This document shows positions 14,221 through 27,654 of a DNA stretch of 64,000 nt, piece after piece. The stretch lies in assembly GCA_036785705.1 (NCBI GenBank), contig JAWUZG010000056.1, positions 7,627,001 to 7,691,000 on the forward strand, in the 5' to 3' direction. Source of the DNA: Acanthornis magna (lineage: Eukaryota; Chordata; Aves; Passeriformes; Acanthizidae). The notes below the pieces were generated by a model. It saw only the letters and a list, made by a program, of their open reading frames with translations. It was not told the DNA's origin and made no database searches. Each line of letters begins with the position of its first letter. Positions within the stretch are counted from its first letter, which is position 1. The translations under genes and the position numbers were made by a program.

Positions 14221-14575
14221 TACAGGATCATATTTAGTGACCTAAAGTGATCATTTAGTCCAACTGCGAGGCCACTCCATGGCTGACCCAGAGTTAAAGT
14301 GTGTTACGACACTTGCATTGTCCAGCTGCCTCTCAAGCAGACAGGCTTGGGGATGGATAACCTCTCTGCCTGTTGCAGTGTTCGAGCACCCTCTTGGTAA
14401 TGCTGTGTTCCCCAATGTCCAGTCAAACCTCCCCTGTTGTAGCTTTGAACCATTCCTCTGTGGCCTGTCACCAGGGAGAAGAGCTCAGCACCTCCTTCTG
14501 CTCCTCAGGAAACTACAGAGAACAATGAGGTCACCCTTCAGCTTCCTTTTCTCCAAACAACACAAGACAAAAGAC
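14221..14575 (-). mobile_element. CR1-type LINE, 3'-end fragment
   Basis: Read on the + strand this is the reverse complement of the CR1 3' region. It opens with a degraded copy of the CR1 terminal repeat (ATCAT-type), followed by a GATCATTTAGTCCAACTG block. Further on come the block with CACCAGGGAGAAGAG, the block AACAATGAGGTCACCCTTCAGC, and CCTTTTCTCCAAACAAC. The order and spacing match the antisense of avian CR1 3' ends as I know them. The copy is 5'-truncated, as is usual for CR1, diverged, and has no intact reading frame. A plus-strand frame of 106 codons (14279-14599) is antisense to it and is not a gene. Confidence 0.85.
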
Positions 14576-16194
14576 AAAACTTGCAGGGGATTCCAGTAAA
14601 AAACTGATACATGGCAGCATATGGTTAATAAATACAATTAGTTCTTTAAACATGGGAGGGGGAAAAGGACAGCTCATGAGATCCTGCAGTGACAGGCCCA
14701 CGACAAGAATAACCGAAGGTCTGTTATACTTGCTGCTGAGGACAAATCTGCCCTGTAGTGCTCAAGCTGACTGATGAGATAAGGCGATTTTTGCTTCCTG
14801 AAGAGTTTTATCTCAACTGAAATCCACCATCTCTGTTAGGACTTTGTCTTAAATACAAGGCCAGTATAAACACACTGTCACATTGAACACAATAGCTGTT
14901 CAAAAGGAATCAAACTTTTTTTTTTTCCAAAGGAACTCAAGTCATTATATCTATATTTGCTGAGTAGGAGACTGTGACAGTACAAGCAATTTAGGGGGAA
15001 AAATATAAAAGGCAGTAATTACAGGTCAGTTTGCTGAAGGCTACCAGGAAAATACACAAAGTGGATGGCAGTCATAATCTTACTAAACATTAGAGACTTT
15101 TTTCAAAATAAGACTTTTCTACCTAAGGAAAAAGTTACCCACAACCAACCTCTGAAACTTTAAGGCTAAAATGTGTGAGAAGAGAGAAAGTGATGACCTT
15201 TCAGGCATATATAGAACTCCAAAGAGATTTGAAAGGATAGATGCTACAAGATGTTTTGAATTTATGTCAAACACAAGAACAAGAGGCATGAACTAAGGCC
15301 AAGAAAGGGTCAAATCCTAAAGGAATGCAAGTACAGTGTGTCTGTGCACAGTGTAGCCATGCTGCATTAAAAATAAAGCAATCATATGAATAGTCATTGC
15401 AAGAAATAGGCAAATGTCTAGGGAAACAACATAATTGTGGGATGTAGCAATTAGCTCCAGACAATGCAGTGATGCTAAGAGGATCTGATGGCTGCTCCTG
15501 ATTTCATAATTGCCTTGCAGTTTGTATATTTAGATTAACTGTATTTCTGTTAAGCAAGAACTGCTCTTCCTGTTAGGAGACTTTGCCATATGCGCAGTAC
15601 TGGAAGCAGCAATATTGTGTGTTTGTGCTGCTTAATAAAACCCCAACCTTCATTCGTGTGCTACTGTTGGGTATAACCTCTGCATGTGTAAATTCTCTTT
15701 GCAGAATGTGCTCACAATTGCTGCTCCTCCAATGCATTCACTGCTGCACTGGGTTTCTTTATTGCAGCTTATTTAACTGAGGTTAGACACCCCCTGCAAA
15801 TTGTCTACCCCACCCATGTTATGTTGAATGTAGGAAAGAAGAGTGGGCAACTCCCTAGGTAGCTCGGGAACCTTTGAGGAAGAACTCATTTCCAGTAGAC
15901 TTCCAGTGACCTCAGAGTTCCCTGAACTTACAATACGATGTCTGTCTCCAGTCTCTCTCACTTCCTCCCACAGTATCGTAGGGCACCCCCGAGTTCAATG
16001 GAACTTTGTGCCGCTTGTATGGGATTTTAGATCGCTTCTCCATGTGCTCTTGGGATGTGCAAGGGCAGGCTGACAGACTACAGTCCAGCTGATGACTTTT
16101 TGGATTACTACCTTTCTAACGAATTAAAATCAAAATAATGATGAAGATATTTCAAGAAACATGATAATTTCCAAAGACTGACTGTGCTAATAAC

Positions 16195-16410
16195 ACCCTG
16201 CAAAACAAATCACTTTTCAGGGCGTAGACGGTCCAGTTTAATGATTAATTTGCGCTAAACATCTCATTAATAGCACAGATTGTTTTGCCAATGCTTCTGA
16301 ACAAATATAATTGGAAAATTTATCAAAAATTCCTTAATGTATTTAGTGCTGCAAAAGACAAAATAGAGGAATTAATAGCAATATCTAATGATTTATTTGC
16401 ATATTATGGT
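16195..16410. promoter_or_regulatory. Candidate enhancer-like element with homeodomain and octamer motifs
   Basis: Within about 200 bases there are several TAAT/ATTA homeodomain cores, including a head-to-head TAATGATTA (16239-16247), ATTAAT near 16265 and 16370, and a perfect ATTTGCAT octamer (16395-16402), the binding word of POU-domain factors. Motif density of this kind is common in developmental enhancers and conserved non-coding elements, but AT-rich DNA also produces TAAT by chance. Conservation cannot be judged from one sequence, so this is an inference. Confidence 0.3.
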
Positions 16411-17863
16411 GTTCTCTTTTGGGGCTGGGATCAGAGCTCTAGATCTATACAGCTTGCCAGTTCCAGCACTGGATTTTCTCCAACAGTGTTTTACTGTACC
16501 CACATTCCTCTGTGAAACGAGTCTTAAACTCAGTCTTAGAACTGAAAGAAGTTGGTTAAACTCCCGTTATCTCAAGGAATGCATGAGTAAGCTAAGTGAA
16601 CTAGTTAGTGCCCAAAGCAGAACCCTGCTTTGCTCAGGAAGCCAGCTGGGACTCAGGCAGCTGTCCGAGCCATGCTTCTCGCCTTGAAGTATGAATGGAG
16701 GAGCATCCCATCCATTGGAGTGCCCCAGAGCTGGGCACCACGGTGTGGTTGGTGTGCTCACCTGGCATCAGGAGGGCTTCTGCGTGTCCATTTAGAGGTG
16801 TAGGTACCTGTGCTCTGTGTTGTGTTACACACCACAGATGTGCCCCCAGAAGTTGTTGTTTCAAATCTTGCTGTTCCTGCAAAAAGCCCTGTGACCTTCA
16901 GAAGTGTCTCATTTCTGTTTGCCTTGGTTTCATATCAGCAAATAGGACTAAATATCTTTATTTGGTGGCTTTCCTGGTTTCTGTGGTTTAAGTTCTGTAG
17001 GAGAGGGATAGTCTTTTGGTACGTAGTGTACAGAAGTCCACAGGAAGTGATCCAATTTGAGGTCACTGGCTGCTATAGTAGGATACATAATTTTACTCAA
17101 TAATATACATAATAGAAAAAAAGTAATGTTGAGATTTCTGCAGATTGTAACTTTTGGGAATTGTTCTAAAAATAATGCAACAGTGACTGCACAAGTTAAT
17201 CAAGCTGACCTGATATTTCACAGAGCTGAAGATACACTTCATTATGCCAGAGGACTAATACAAACAGCCTATCTGTTAGTGCAGCCAGCTGAAAGTTCAC
17301 AGAGATTCCAATTCTGAAGTGACAGCAGTGAGATTCAAGCACATCCAGAAGTGCAGTGTAAACAGTGGTGGACACTTTGGGCTTACATTTTTTAACTGTG
17401 GTTATTAACTCAGAGGTAGATAATGAGATGAATATGTATTCATGCACCTTTCCTCTAGAGATCTCTAGGATCAGACATTGATCTTCAAATGATATAAGTT
17501 AGTCAAAAAGGTATTTTCTCTTTTTGATCAGTATTAGAAATTTAGGAGTTACTTGAGCTGCTATTAAATCTCTACATCTACATGGACAGAAGAATAGGAT
17601 CTCAGCAGGTTTATGAGGTTAACTACTGCAGAGAGCTTTACCAGTTACAAACATGTTATTCTATACTCGCATTTGGCAACTAGTGCCTCAATGCAACTTT
17701 CATATATTATTGTCCCTGCTGAAGAGCATTTCACACTGTACTTTACCTCCCAACCAGAGATATAATGGGAGTCTTTTACATGTTCAGCACCACAGCTTAG
17801 ATAAAGGAGGATTCTAAATTGATAGCAATCTCTGCAGCTCCTTTAAAATCAATGGCCTGTCTA

Positions 17864-17881
17864 AGCTGATGCACATCAGCT
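17864..17881. repeat. Short perfect inverted repeat
   Basis: AGCTGATG and CATCAGCT face each other around a 2-base CA spacer. It is an 8-bp stem, too short for a stable RNA gene, and may be chance. Confidence 0.7.
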
Positions 17882-20800
17882 GAAGTTCTAGCCTTGACAT
17901 TTTCTGACATAGTTTTGACATGTTGTTATTGGAAAAATTTTCCCAGTAATTATATTTCACAGCAGTTGTGCCACAAAGGTGCTGATGATTTTACAAAGAT
18001 TTTACATGATTTACAAAGATGATTTTGGAGTTTGGGCATCATCAGGCCAATACTTGAATGGCTGTGGCAAATTTATGGTGGTTTGTGAACAAGCAAGCCT
18101 ATGGTTTTCCTCTTTGGCTAGAGTCTGTGAGACCTTGTTTTGTGCTATAGAAAGATACCTTACCATTAAATCTGCTTCTCACAAGAGCAGATGATTCCAT
18201 GTTTATGATGGATATATAACTAACTAGCACCCCTGTGTCAGGTTAGGAGCCAAAGACCATCTTACTAGAATGCCACAGCAGAAAACCACAAGTTAGGAGG
18301 AATCCTCTATCCTGTACGTCAGTAGTGAACTTGGGAGCAGAAGTCACAGGGCTACCTACAGGTAGAAGAATATGCCTTGAGAGCAGCCACCAATAAAACA
18401 CCACTCCAGGCTGGAGCACAGTATGAAGTCAGTAAGGCACCTCTTTTTTCTCCACAAAGTCAGGCAAAAGGACAGAGAGGTTTCTATTTGCATGAAAATT
18501 CATTAAATGCTAGACATCATTTAACAAAAACTTGTCCGCAAACTGTATTTGTCACTCAGTGCGCTGAACAAATAGTAGTTAATAACAATAAGCTCTTCTC
18601 GTTGCTATTTCTGTGTAGCAATATCAGATTAAAAAACCCAACCCTTGTCTCTTGAAAATCATAAGTATACAAAAGAAAACCATTTCCTCTAAACTGGTGA
18701 GAGATTTTTCTGCCTTATCTTTGCTGGACTTTCTCCAAGTCCTTCAAACGATTGGTCCCTCTTTGCAAAAACAATAACCAGGAAGGTTTTGCATAAAAGC
18801 TGGAAAGACACTTTTACTTAATTAGAAAAGAAAGGATAATTTTTCCCCAGAAAGAACCAGGAGTCTTGGTTTTCTTTAATTTCATTGTGCCACCTTCCAT
18901 GCCTTGATTCTGCTCATTATAAAGATAAGGCTGAAAGAGGAATTCAGTGCTGACATTTTGCAGTTGGACTTTGGTTCTGCTTTTGTAGGCAAGCTCTCTT
19001 TGCAAGGGTGAAATTCAATTTGCCATGCATTTCCTAACACTATAGGAAAAGTAGCATGAATTCTACATTTTAAAAATAGGGGATCTTGAACTTAATTGAA
19101 ATGGAGCGCTACAGAGATTTTCCTCCAGGTTTTGATGTTGTGACTGCAGATTTTGCACATAGTTGAATTGTCACACATGAATTGCAAGGTGGGTGGTGCT
19201 TCCAGGAGGGGTGGATGGCACTGTAGACCCTATTAATGGTGTCCAGTGAAATGCATCTTTTGCCACATTTCTCTGGAGAATTGTGCTGATGCCCTCCTTC
19301 ATTGCAGCAGCTGCAGTGACCCGAGCTGTGTCTGTGGTTTTTACCAGATGTTCATTTCAGAATATAGGAAATTTAAGAGCCATATTTAAAGTTATACCTT
19401 TGCTTAAACATGGCAGTGCAACAGAATTTTCTTATCAATGCCTATTTTGGAGGAAAAAAAAGAAATATGGTATACATAATTTAGACCTACAATTTAGGCC
19501 TTACAGAGACTGTGCGTAGTTATTCCTTTAGTTATTTATCTATCTGGAAGTGTCTTTTTTCCAGTTGACCAATATGCACCTTTAATATCCATCCTTCTTC
19601 CTTCTTCTTTTAATGAAATGCATTTATTAAATCTTTACTCCAGGTGATTCTTCAAACTTATAGCATGAGGGGAAAGAGAGAATATTTCATGGTGATATTT
19701 TATTGCACTTGTTCCTTAAAATGTTCAAGCCTGTTATATTGCTCAACCCCCAGGTGTAGAACATGAACTCCTGAGGTTGAATAGAATGATTCACTTGTTT
19801 CACTATGAATTCAAAGTGGATATGAAGCATAAATCCCCTTTTTCCCTCTGTAATATAGTAGCCATGAATCACAATGTCACGCTGAGTCGATCATAATCTT
19901 AACACTTCACGCCTCACACAACAACTTGATTTGTCAAGAGAACAGGCCTGCAAGCTGCCAATAGCATTGACTCCCATTGGAAAAGAAAGGATAATTAAGT
20001 CCTCAGTGAGCTAATTCCTTTTCTTTTATAAAAATAACGTTTATTTCTATTTTTTAAGTAAACAGAAATGAAGAGATATTACATATGTATAGAAACAGTT
20101 AAGTGTTTGCTTTCCCTAAATAACTAGTATGAGTTTTTGTTCCATTTCCATCTGATAGAAAGTTCTTGGGATCATTTTATTTCGCCATACAATAGCACAT
20201 TGTGCTATGTCTCAATTAGGGATACTGAAGCTAAAATTAATTACATGCAATCTGCATGCTAACTGGCCTGCAACAGGATGCCACCACCATTGCTGGGATA
20301 CAAGTGTGAAGCTGTCTATCTCTGAGCTTGGTGATGGGCATGAATAATCCTTGTGTTTTGTTGGAATTCTAGTCTTTTGCAGTGAGGTAATGAACAAAAT
20401 GTGCTTTGAGTATTAAATATGGCTCATGAGTCCTAAACATGCACGAAGGTCACCGCACATATTTTTAATATACTGTGATATGTTTCCCATATGGAGACGT
20501 GGTACATGAATAGATCGGTCTGTTACAAGAAAAAACTCCTGTTGTTTCTTGAGGAGGAAGGATGCTTTGGGGCTTTTATTTCCACTGCTTGTGAATTTAG
20601 TTAACAAGTGGAGGCCATTTTTTGGAGCAGGGAAAAAAATTACACAAATAAATAGCATACTGGCATGCAGATATTATTTGACTATGCCTATGAATATTTA
20701 CACTAAAATTAGATTTGGTTCTAGCATTTGTATCCCCAAGGTGCTTGGGAATTTATGAAACACATAATAGTTCATGCACAGCCTGGATAAACCCATTGAT

Positions 20801-20954
20801 CAGACTGTAATAGATCCTTCAAATATTTTCCTTTTCATGGTAGAAGAGAACAGCCAGTATTCATCCATCAGGGCCAAATCACTCCATCCTTCTTATTGCT
20901 AAGTTTCCTCTTTGGCAGCACAACAGAAAAAGGAAAGCACAAACTTCCCAGACA

Positions 20955-21090
20955 TTGGGTTGGAAGGCTCAATCTAGTCATCAAGTCTAATTTCCTATAA
21001 TCATAAGTAATATTGCAGAAGACTCCTAGATTACCAGAGTCCTTGCTTGCTGTGGCCATAAAGCATTCCCCAGCATCCTGAAACAAACTG
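20955..21090 (-). mobile_element. Doubtful old CR1 remnant
   Basis: The text GGGTTGGAAGGCTCAATC followed by GTCATCAAGTCTAATTTCC resembles the antisense of the conserved CR1 3' block (TTGGAAGGGACC then ATCATCTAGTCCAA). The similarity fades within about 100 bases and no later CR1 block is convincing. It could be an ancient CR1 or a coincidence. Confidence 0.35.
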
Positions 21091-24000
21091 CTCTCACAGC
21101 AAATGCTCGGGATAGTTGTCAAGCTGGAAAACTTTCTCTGAACTTGAGTAATTCTGAGCAATCTGCATCTCCTTCTTCCATGGCTCATATGTATTGTGGC
21201 TGGAATATTCTCTGCTAGACCATTTGATGATTTTTCAGGGATGGGCCTTTCCTCTTCTGTGTGAGGGGCAAGGAACAGTTTGTATCTCTGTCACCTCTGG
21301 TGATCACACAGTTCTAAGAGTAGAGATGTAAAGTATTCATTGTACCTCTCCCAGCTCCTCTCCTAGCAGCAGAAAGTACAGACCAAGAAAGCAGCTCATT
21401 TACAGCCTTACAGCAGAGCCCAGCTTACCTGGTTCAGCATGGTTATTAAGACAATTCTGGTGATTTAGGGCTTAATCCTTTGCTTCCTACTGCACTGAAA
21501 TTGGATATAAGTTATGGTATCATGTAAATGAATAAGCTTTTGTCCTCCTAGCCATTTCTGCTTTCTTCCTACAATTCTGTCTCTTAACAACCACTACCTG
21601 GTTTTCCTATTACACATTCTATAGTTGCTGGGATACATGCCATTCATAAGCTTACTGAAGCAAACTCGAGGTTTTGGCATTGATCAAGCTCAATGTGGTC
21701 CAATTGTACTTGCCTTTTTGCAAGTATTTGCTCGCGTTGAATTGCTAAGATACCACATCTCTGCGCCCTCTTTTCTGCTCCTCTGGAACAGAATGCAAAC
21801 AGCCTCTATGAATATGGCTGCTTTTCCGCTAATATATTATCTGTATTTGTTTTGGGTTTTTTCCTTTAAAGCTAAAAATTTTCCTCAGCAACGCAGGTGC
21901 CATTCAAATTAAGCTGTATGCAAATCATGCTTGGATTGGGAATTTAAGTGGAAATTTATTTTGACATCTGTTTAAATTTTCTCAGATTTTGTTTGTGACT
22001 AAAAGCATTTTAAAAATCTGTCAAAAAAAAAATCATCATACCCTATGCATCTGTAGCTCTGTGGAAAAGCAACGTAAGTTAATCGGAATTGATGAACTGT
22101 GACCACCATGTGTTTGATTGGTGTTTGGAAGCTATAAAGTGTATTTGTAATTCTATTTACCTGTTTTCAGGTCAGGAGCACTTTATTCTTACATAGCAAA
22201 TTGTTTCTAGCAATGTGTCCTTACTCTTCCTACCCATCTGTGTGATGAGTGTGCTTTTTTTGGGAGAGTACCCTCTTAAATCCATCCTTATAAAGCACCT
22301 AAGACAGTTTGGCACTGGTTTCTGAGTGGTCCCCAAAACATTAGTGCATGCATTATGTATGGATTGTCCAGCACAGGAGCTTAGTTCCCTGCTAGAAGTG
22401 GCTAGATGATTTTAGGTTACTAATAAATGATAATATGGAATTGAATGTCTTCTTTTAGTCATCTACGTAGAACACGCAGTACCTGGATCAGTCATAAATA
22501 TCTGCCATTATTAGAGGGATTTATAACATTAGCTACAGATGACATATGTCAGAGAATGGGAGGAGAAAGAGAAGGTAAAATCCAAACATTATTATTAATA
22601 ATTTAATTATTCCCAGTTCTATTAAGTCTCCCTGTTTAACTCAGATTTACCCCTGTCTTCTAATAGTCCTTGTAAGATCTTTGCAGTTCCTTCAACAACT
22701 ACAGACATTAACTTTACTATAATGTTTGCGATTCTCTCAAAATTGTTTCATTACTGCTGTAACTGAATAAAAGCTTATGTAAAAATTCCATTTGCCTCAA
22801 TGATGCCTCCCTGAGTGAGCTGGGGGAGGAGTAGCCCAAAATACATTAGAAAAAATGCATCTGAGAATTGCTTTCCCTTTTGGGTCACTTTACAATGGAT
22901 GTGAACATCGTGGTGGAAAATCTGACCCTTGGCAACTTTTGGAAGGTATTTTCAAGCAATATGTACAAAGTATTTTACACAAAAGGCATCTTTTATTTAT
23001 TAGTTGACAACTGCAAATGTTGTTTTTTGTTTTTCATTTAGTGTCTGAATTTTAACTAAGGCAGAGATCAAAACATGAGTACTCCATAACCCTAGCTCAA
23101 AAGCACTTAATAATAATCAAGTTCACATCTTGTATAAAGACTTTTTTTCCCACAATTCATCATCTCTCTATGGAAAATAACAGGACCTTGAAGAGAAATG
23201 TGTTTGAATTGGGGACACAGGATTTTCATCTGATGTTTTGACTTGTTGTTTGTGTAATATCACAGACATTTTTAGGTTTTGTCTTCTGGGAAAAAGCTAT
23301 ATAAGCTTGTTCAGTGCAAAAGTTCAATGAACATTAGTATGCAAGAACACATCTGAATTACACGGAAGTTACCCTTCAGTATCTTTGCTTGTTTAATGTG
23401 GTTTTGGATTATGAAAATATCCACATTTGCTTTAAGTATAATTTTAGCTAAAATGATATTTCTTCTTTCCCCCCCCAACAAGACAACCAGCATTTTGTCA
23501 CTTAGGCAAAGGACACCATGGAATTCTATAACGCAACATAACAGTATAGTTCACATCAATGACACCATATTGACTCCCTAGACATATCTTTACAGTATTA
23601 TATTTTACTTATTTTCACCTGGGAAAACTGCTTTTACCTCACAGAAAGAACTCCCTATAGATGACATGAAAATAAACCTGTAAAACCTAAATATACTAGA
23701 AACACAAATAAGATATTGTAAATAATAAGCTTTGCAGCTTACATCAGTTAGAAGTGAGTTTAGTCACCAAGGAATGTAAAAGGGCACAGAGCATTGGGAA
23801 TCCCTCCAGTTCAACTCTTCCTGAGTTTTCCCCAGTCAGGCAAAAAACTTGCTTTGGCAAATAGGTAAGTGGATTTGTCTGAAAACTCTGAAAGAATGGA
23901 AGTGCTGTACCCACAGCTATGATGCTAACTGGGATAAGAGATTTTTTGGCTATGAATATCGTGTCTTTGGGTGGGCTCAGAGAGGAAAGTATAACAGGCC

Positions 24001-27000
24001 AGAGAAGATACTATGTACCTGAAAAAGTAGGAAGAATATTTAAAGCTGAGCATCTGCAGTGGGATACACAGTTTCCAGCATTTTCACCATTTTGATTGCA
24101 TGTGGCTCTCAGTTTATGGACTCTCAGGTAGACACTGGAAGAGTAGCTGAAAGAACTTCATGGAAAGTCCAAAATCTGGGGAAATTAAGCTTTGGAGTTG
24201 GTTTCCATGTCAGGTTCATTGAGTATCTTTCCACAGTCAGAGCACAGAACATGCACAGGATACCCAGTTAATCCTTTTGGAGGGTCAATGTGCATGTCTT
24301 CATCACGTTTAGTTTTATTAACCCAGAGTAAGCTGCTTTTGCCTCTTTACATGCTGCTGTTCTTCTCTGAGGGTCAGTCTGGCTTCAGAGAGGAGCTTGA
24401 GCCCAATGAATCAGCAAATGCCATTTCTGAACCCCTGCAGTACTTCTGGATCTTCTCATGCGGAGCAAATGAAGTCACTTTGTCTTAACAACCATATGTC
24501 AATATTAATAAATACATAGCAGAGGAGGAAAAGATGCCACCCCTAGGCACGAAAATCAGAATTCCACCTTTGAGAGCAGGGACTGGTCTTTAATGAGATG
24601 TGCTCACAGAGCTTATTCATGCCAGGATTATGGCCCTCACAGAGTGATGTATGGGCATTAAAATTCCACCAGTCATCTACACTCCTGAGCACTACTGAGG
24701 CTCTATAGAATACAATTTCCTGGCATGTTTTCAAGGTGTTAATGCCATAGAGTCAGTATCTCTGAAAATAAGTATTGTGGTCCTCTTTTCCCATAAAAAC
24801 AGTCAAGATGATTTAACCATGTTCAAAGTTCTGCTGAGGACAAGGAAGATATAAAAGTCATACGTGGCCCATTTCCTAAACTTTGGAGTGGAAGATAAAT
24901 TCAGACAGATAAAAATGGTCTCAGTTCCTCTTTTAAATCTCAGGTTATTCTGTAGACTCTGCTAAGTGATTTTGGATTTGCATTTGTGTAATTGAAAACA
25001 GAGTATAAAATGCAGGCGAAAAGAGACAAAAAGGGGTATGAAATGTGATTTTTTAAGCTTCTTTTAATAGGTTTCTAATGGAAGGGGCATTGACCAAACC
25101 TTAGAATTCTTATAAACACATTTTTCACAGGAGTAAAGCTCTAGTATGGTAAAGATTCGACTTTGGAAGTTAAAAATCACTTTAGTCTATCAGTTCTTGT
25201 TTATGTGACTGGTCTTTACTTACACAGCATGTGGAGATTTTCAGCTTTTGGGATTGCTCAAAGAGGGAGTGCATCAGGCACCAGATGTAGTTTCTTAAGT
25301 TTCTGAGAGAATACTTACAGCCAGACAGGTCAATTGCAATTTTTTTCTCTGTAGTAAGATAGATAAGCATTGGTAGTAAGCAGGTGTGTAGTTCAGTATC
25401 AAAACATAAAGAGACTCTTCATTTTGAGCAAGGTGAATTACAGTATTAATTGAATTAAAAGAACATTATGAAGAGCATTTGACAATTTTCCTTCTATCTC
25501 TATTAAATACACTTGAATGCTAAACCAGATTGTGCTCTCAATCCAGATTTCTACCTGAGTATCTCCATTGAAATCCATGAAATTGCTCCTAATTTGAATC
25601 AGAGCCAACAAGATCAAATGAAGATTAAAAGCTTTCTTACTAGCAGTTTTATCCTGTATTTGGTGAGCTTATTATTTTATTATGGCTCTATTAGAGTAAG
25701 CTCATTACCTATTTTAGTTTTAGTTTTGTGCACTCCAGAGCCAGGGCTGCCTTGTGGCTCTCTCTCAGAGCAGTACCTGAGTCTACATCTCCCAGTCCTG
25801 AATGCAAATTTGCCAGGTGAAGTGTTGCCCTCAGAGTCAGAACGAAGACTGCAGATGATTGTTCTGCAGAGTAGATGTGGCAAGAAATTGCCTCATGGCC
25901 TGTGTTTGTCCAGTGCCTGCTGTTGTAGCTCTCTATGCACAATTGGGGTCCCAACATTTATCATAGCCTCCCTAACGACTGCTAATTGTCTAAGGGAGAA
26001 ATGACTCAAATAAAGAAATCACACCTTTCCGAGGTTGCATTAGGGCTCTTGAAATCTCCAAGAGTGCTGAATTTTGAATCGGGGCAAATGCCAGGTTTCC
26101 CATGAAACTAATTTTGAAATAAATCTATTTCATGTCTACGTTATGCAAAATGTTTCTCCCCTTTTCTACAAAAACAGTCACTAGCCTTTATTTTCCGCTC
26201 AGAATGTTTTATCAAGGTGTGCATCAATCTGGAAGAGAGCAAGTGGGGCAAGGGTGGGTTTGTCCAATAAAAGCTTTCCTAGTGGTTCAAAAGCTGAGTC
26301 AGTTTGAATGATGTATGTACAGAAAAATCTGAGTGAGGATGTTTAAATATTCCTGGTTATACTCAAGTGTCTAAAATGGAATAATTTTATTTATTTCTTA
26401 ATTACAGCAAGTTTGCATGAATTTAACTAAAAGGGCAACTTATATTCTGATAGTTCTATCCCACAGACTCATGAGTTCTTGTAGTGCCATTATTTTTGTT
26501 GGGCTATTTTCTGCTTTGATGAAATGAATGATTTCTTTTTAAAGTCCATTCATGAAAATGCATGGGTTTTTTTCAGAGTTAAATGTATTAGACTGTTTTC
26601 CTCAGACCAGGCACTTCCTTTAATCACATTTTAGAGGCAACTGTATTTAAACCAGACCATCCATATGGATGTTATGCCAACAGATATGTAAAGAAGCTCA
26701 TCCAATTATCCTAATTTGATTATAACAGTGAGGTATTAGAGGCTACATATTGTCCTCTTTTTCTAGGCACCATAAAGAATGGAGCGAAAATATACAAATT
26801 TTGTTGGGAGTGAAAAAAACCAGAAGGTTTTAATTTGATGCCTTCTGAGAACTACATATAGTCAAGTCTGGAAAGTGCTTGAGAAGGAAACAGCTTGAAG
26901 AGGAAAGAAAACGCAGCCAGGCTTCTCTGAGGAAAGCAGTTCTCCCTCTACTCGAGGAACCCAGATAGTTATGGGTGGTAGCCTGGGCAAAATCTTGGCC

Positions 27001-27634
27001 AGAATGAGACAAGGATCTGAGTTATACAAATGAGAGAAGAAGAATGAAATTGTGAAAGAAAATAACTGCACTTTTTTCCTAGATGACAAAATAGAAAAGT
27101 TACTGCTTTCATTGGAACACCGACCCCTGCTCTGTTAGGTGTAATGTGCTTGTAGCAGCTTACCCAAACCTTTCAAAAATGCAATGGAGTTTCGTTCAGC
27201 ATTTGTGTAGCAGCCAAAATTATTTTTTATAATTTTTTCTTTCCTAGCACACATAGCACTTCACTGAATAATATAATCCTAAAAGCTATCACTGAAATAA
27301 ATCAAGTCCTTTGATTTAATGCTAAAGTTCAAAATCATCTAGTTCCAGTCTCTACTTCCAGACACCATTGCCATCCATTCAAGTGAAGCAATATGATTTA
27401 GGGATGATGCTGCCACCTTCTCAGTACATCATCTCATTTGGAGCAGGTCCTTGAGGTTACACTGCTGTTGATGTGGCATTTTCACCAACGTCTAATCTAA
27501 TAGAAAGATCCATCCTCCCATGTTTTTTTATTGAAGCTGCAGCCAGTGCATGCACAGAGTGTCGTATTCTTGATAGGAATCTGAAAGACTACTTGAAATT
27601 AAAATTCACTTGTACATTTCTCCAGGACCATGAG

Positions 27635-27654
27635 AAAAAAAAAAAAACAAAAAA
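27635..27654. repeat. A-rich homopolymer (A12-C-A7)
   Basis: Twelve A, one C and seven A. There is no AATAAA signal in the preceding 40 bases, so a retrocopy tail is not supported. Confidence 0.85.

Larger units (their letters stand above)
14576..20954. other. AT-rich non-coding DNA, no gene seen
   Basis: No gene is supported; frames are at most about 100 codons and overlap on both strands (16388-16991). The part at 16195-16410 is dense in TAAT/ATTA cores with an octamer and is entered separately. A short palindrome lies at 17864-17881. Small local duplications of a TTACAAAGAT word occur around 17990-18020. Confidence 0.55.

Noticed and set aside
21429..21494. 66-base minus-strand segment with splice-like borders
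   Set aside because: Acceptor and donor words look good, but all three frames contain stops; such pairs are expected by chance. A non-coding RNA exon cannot be excluded.
25513..26004. 163-codon plus-strand frame as a protein gene
   Set aside because: No domain, no family resemblance, overlapping frames on the other strand, and composition like the flanking non-coding DNA.
27335..27450. CR1 remnant
   Set aside because: ATCATCTAGTTCCAG fits the CR1 3' block, yet nothing before or after it continues the alignment.
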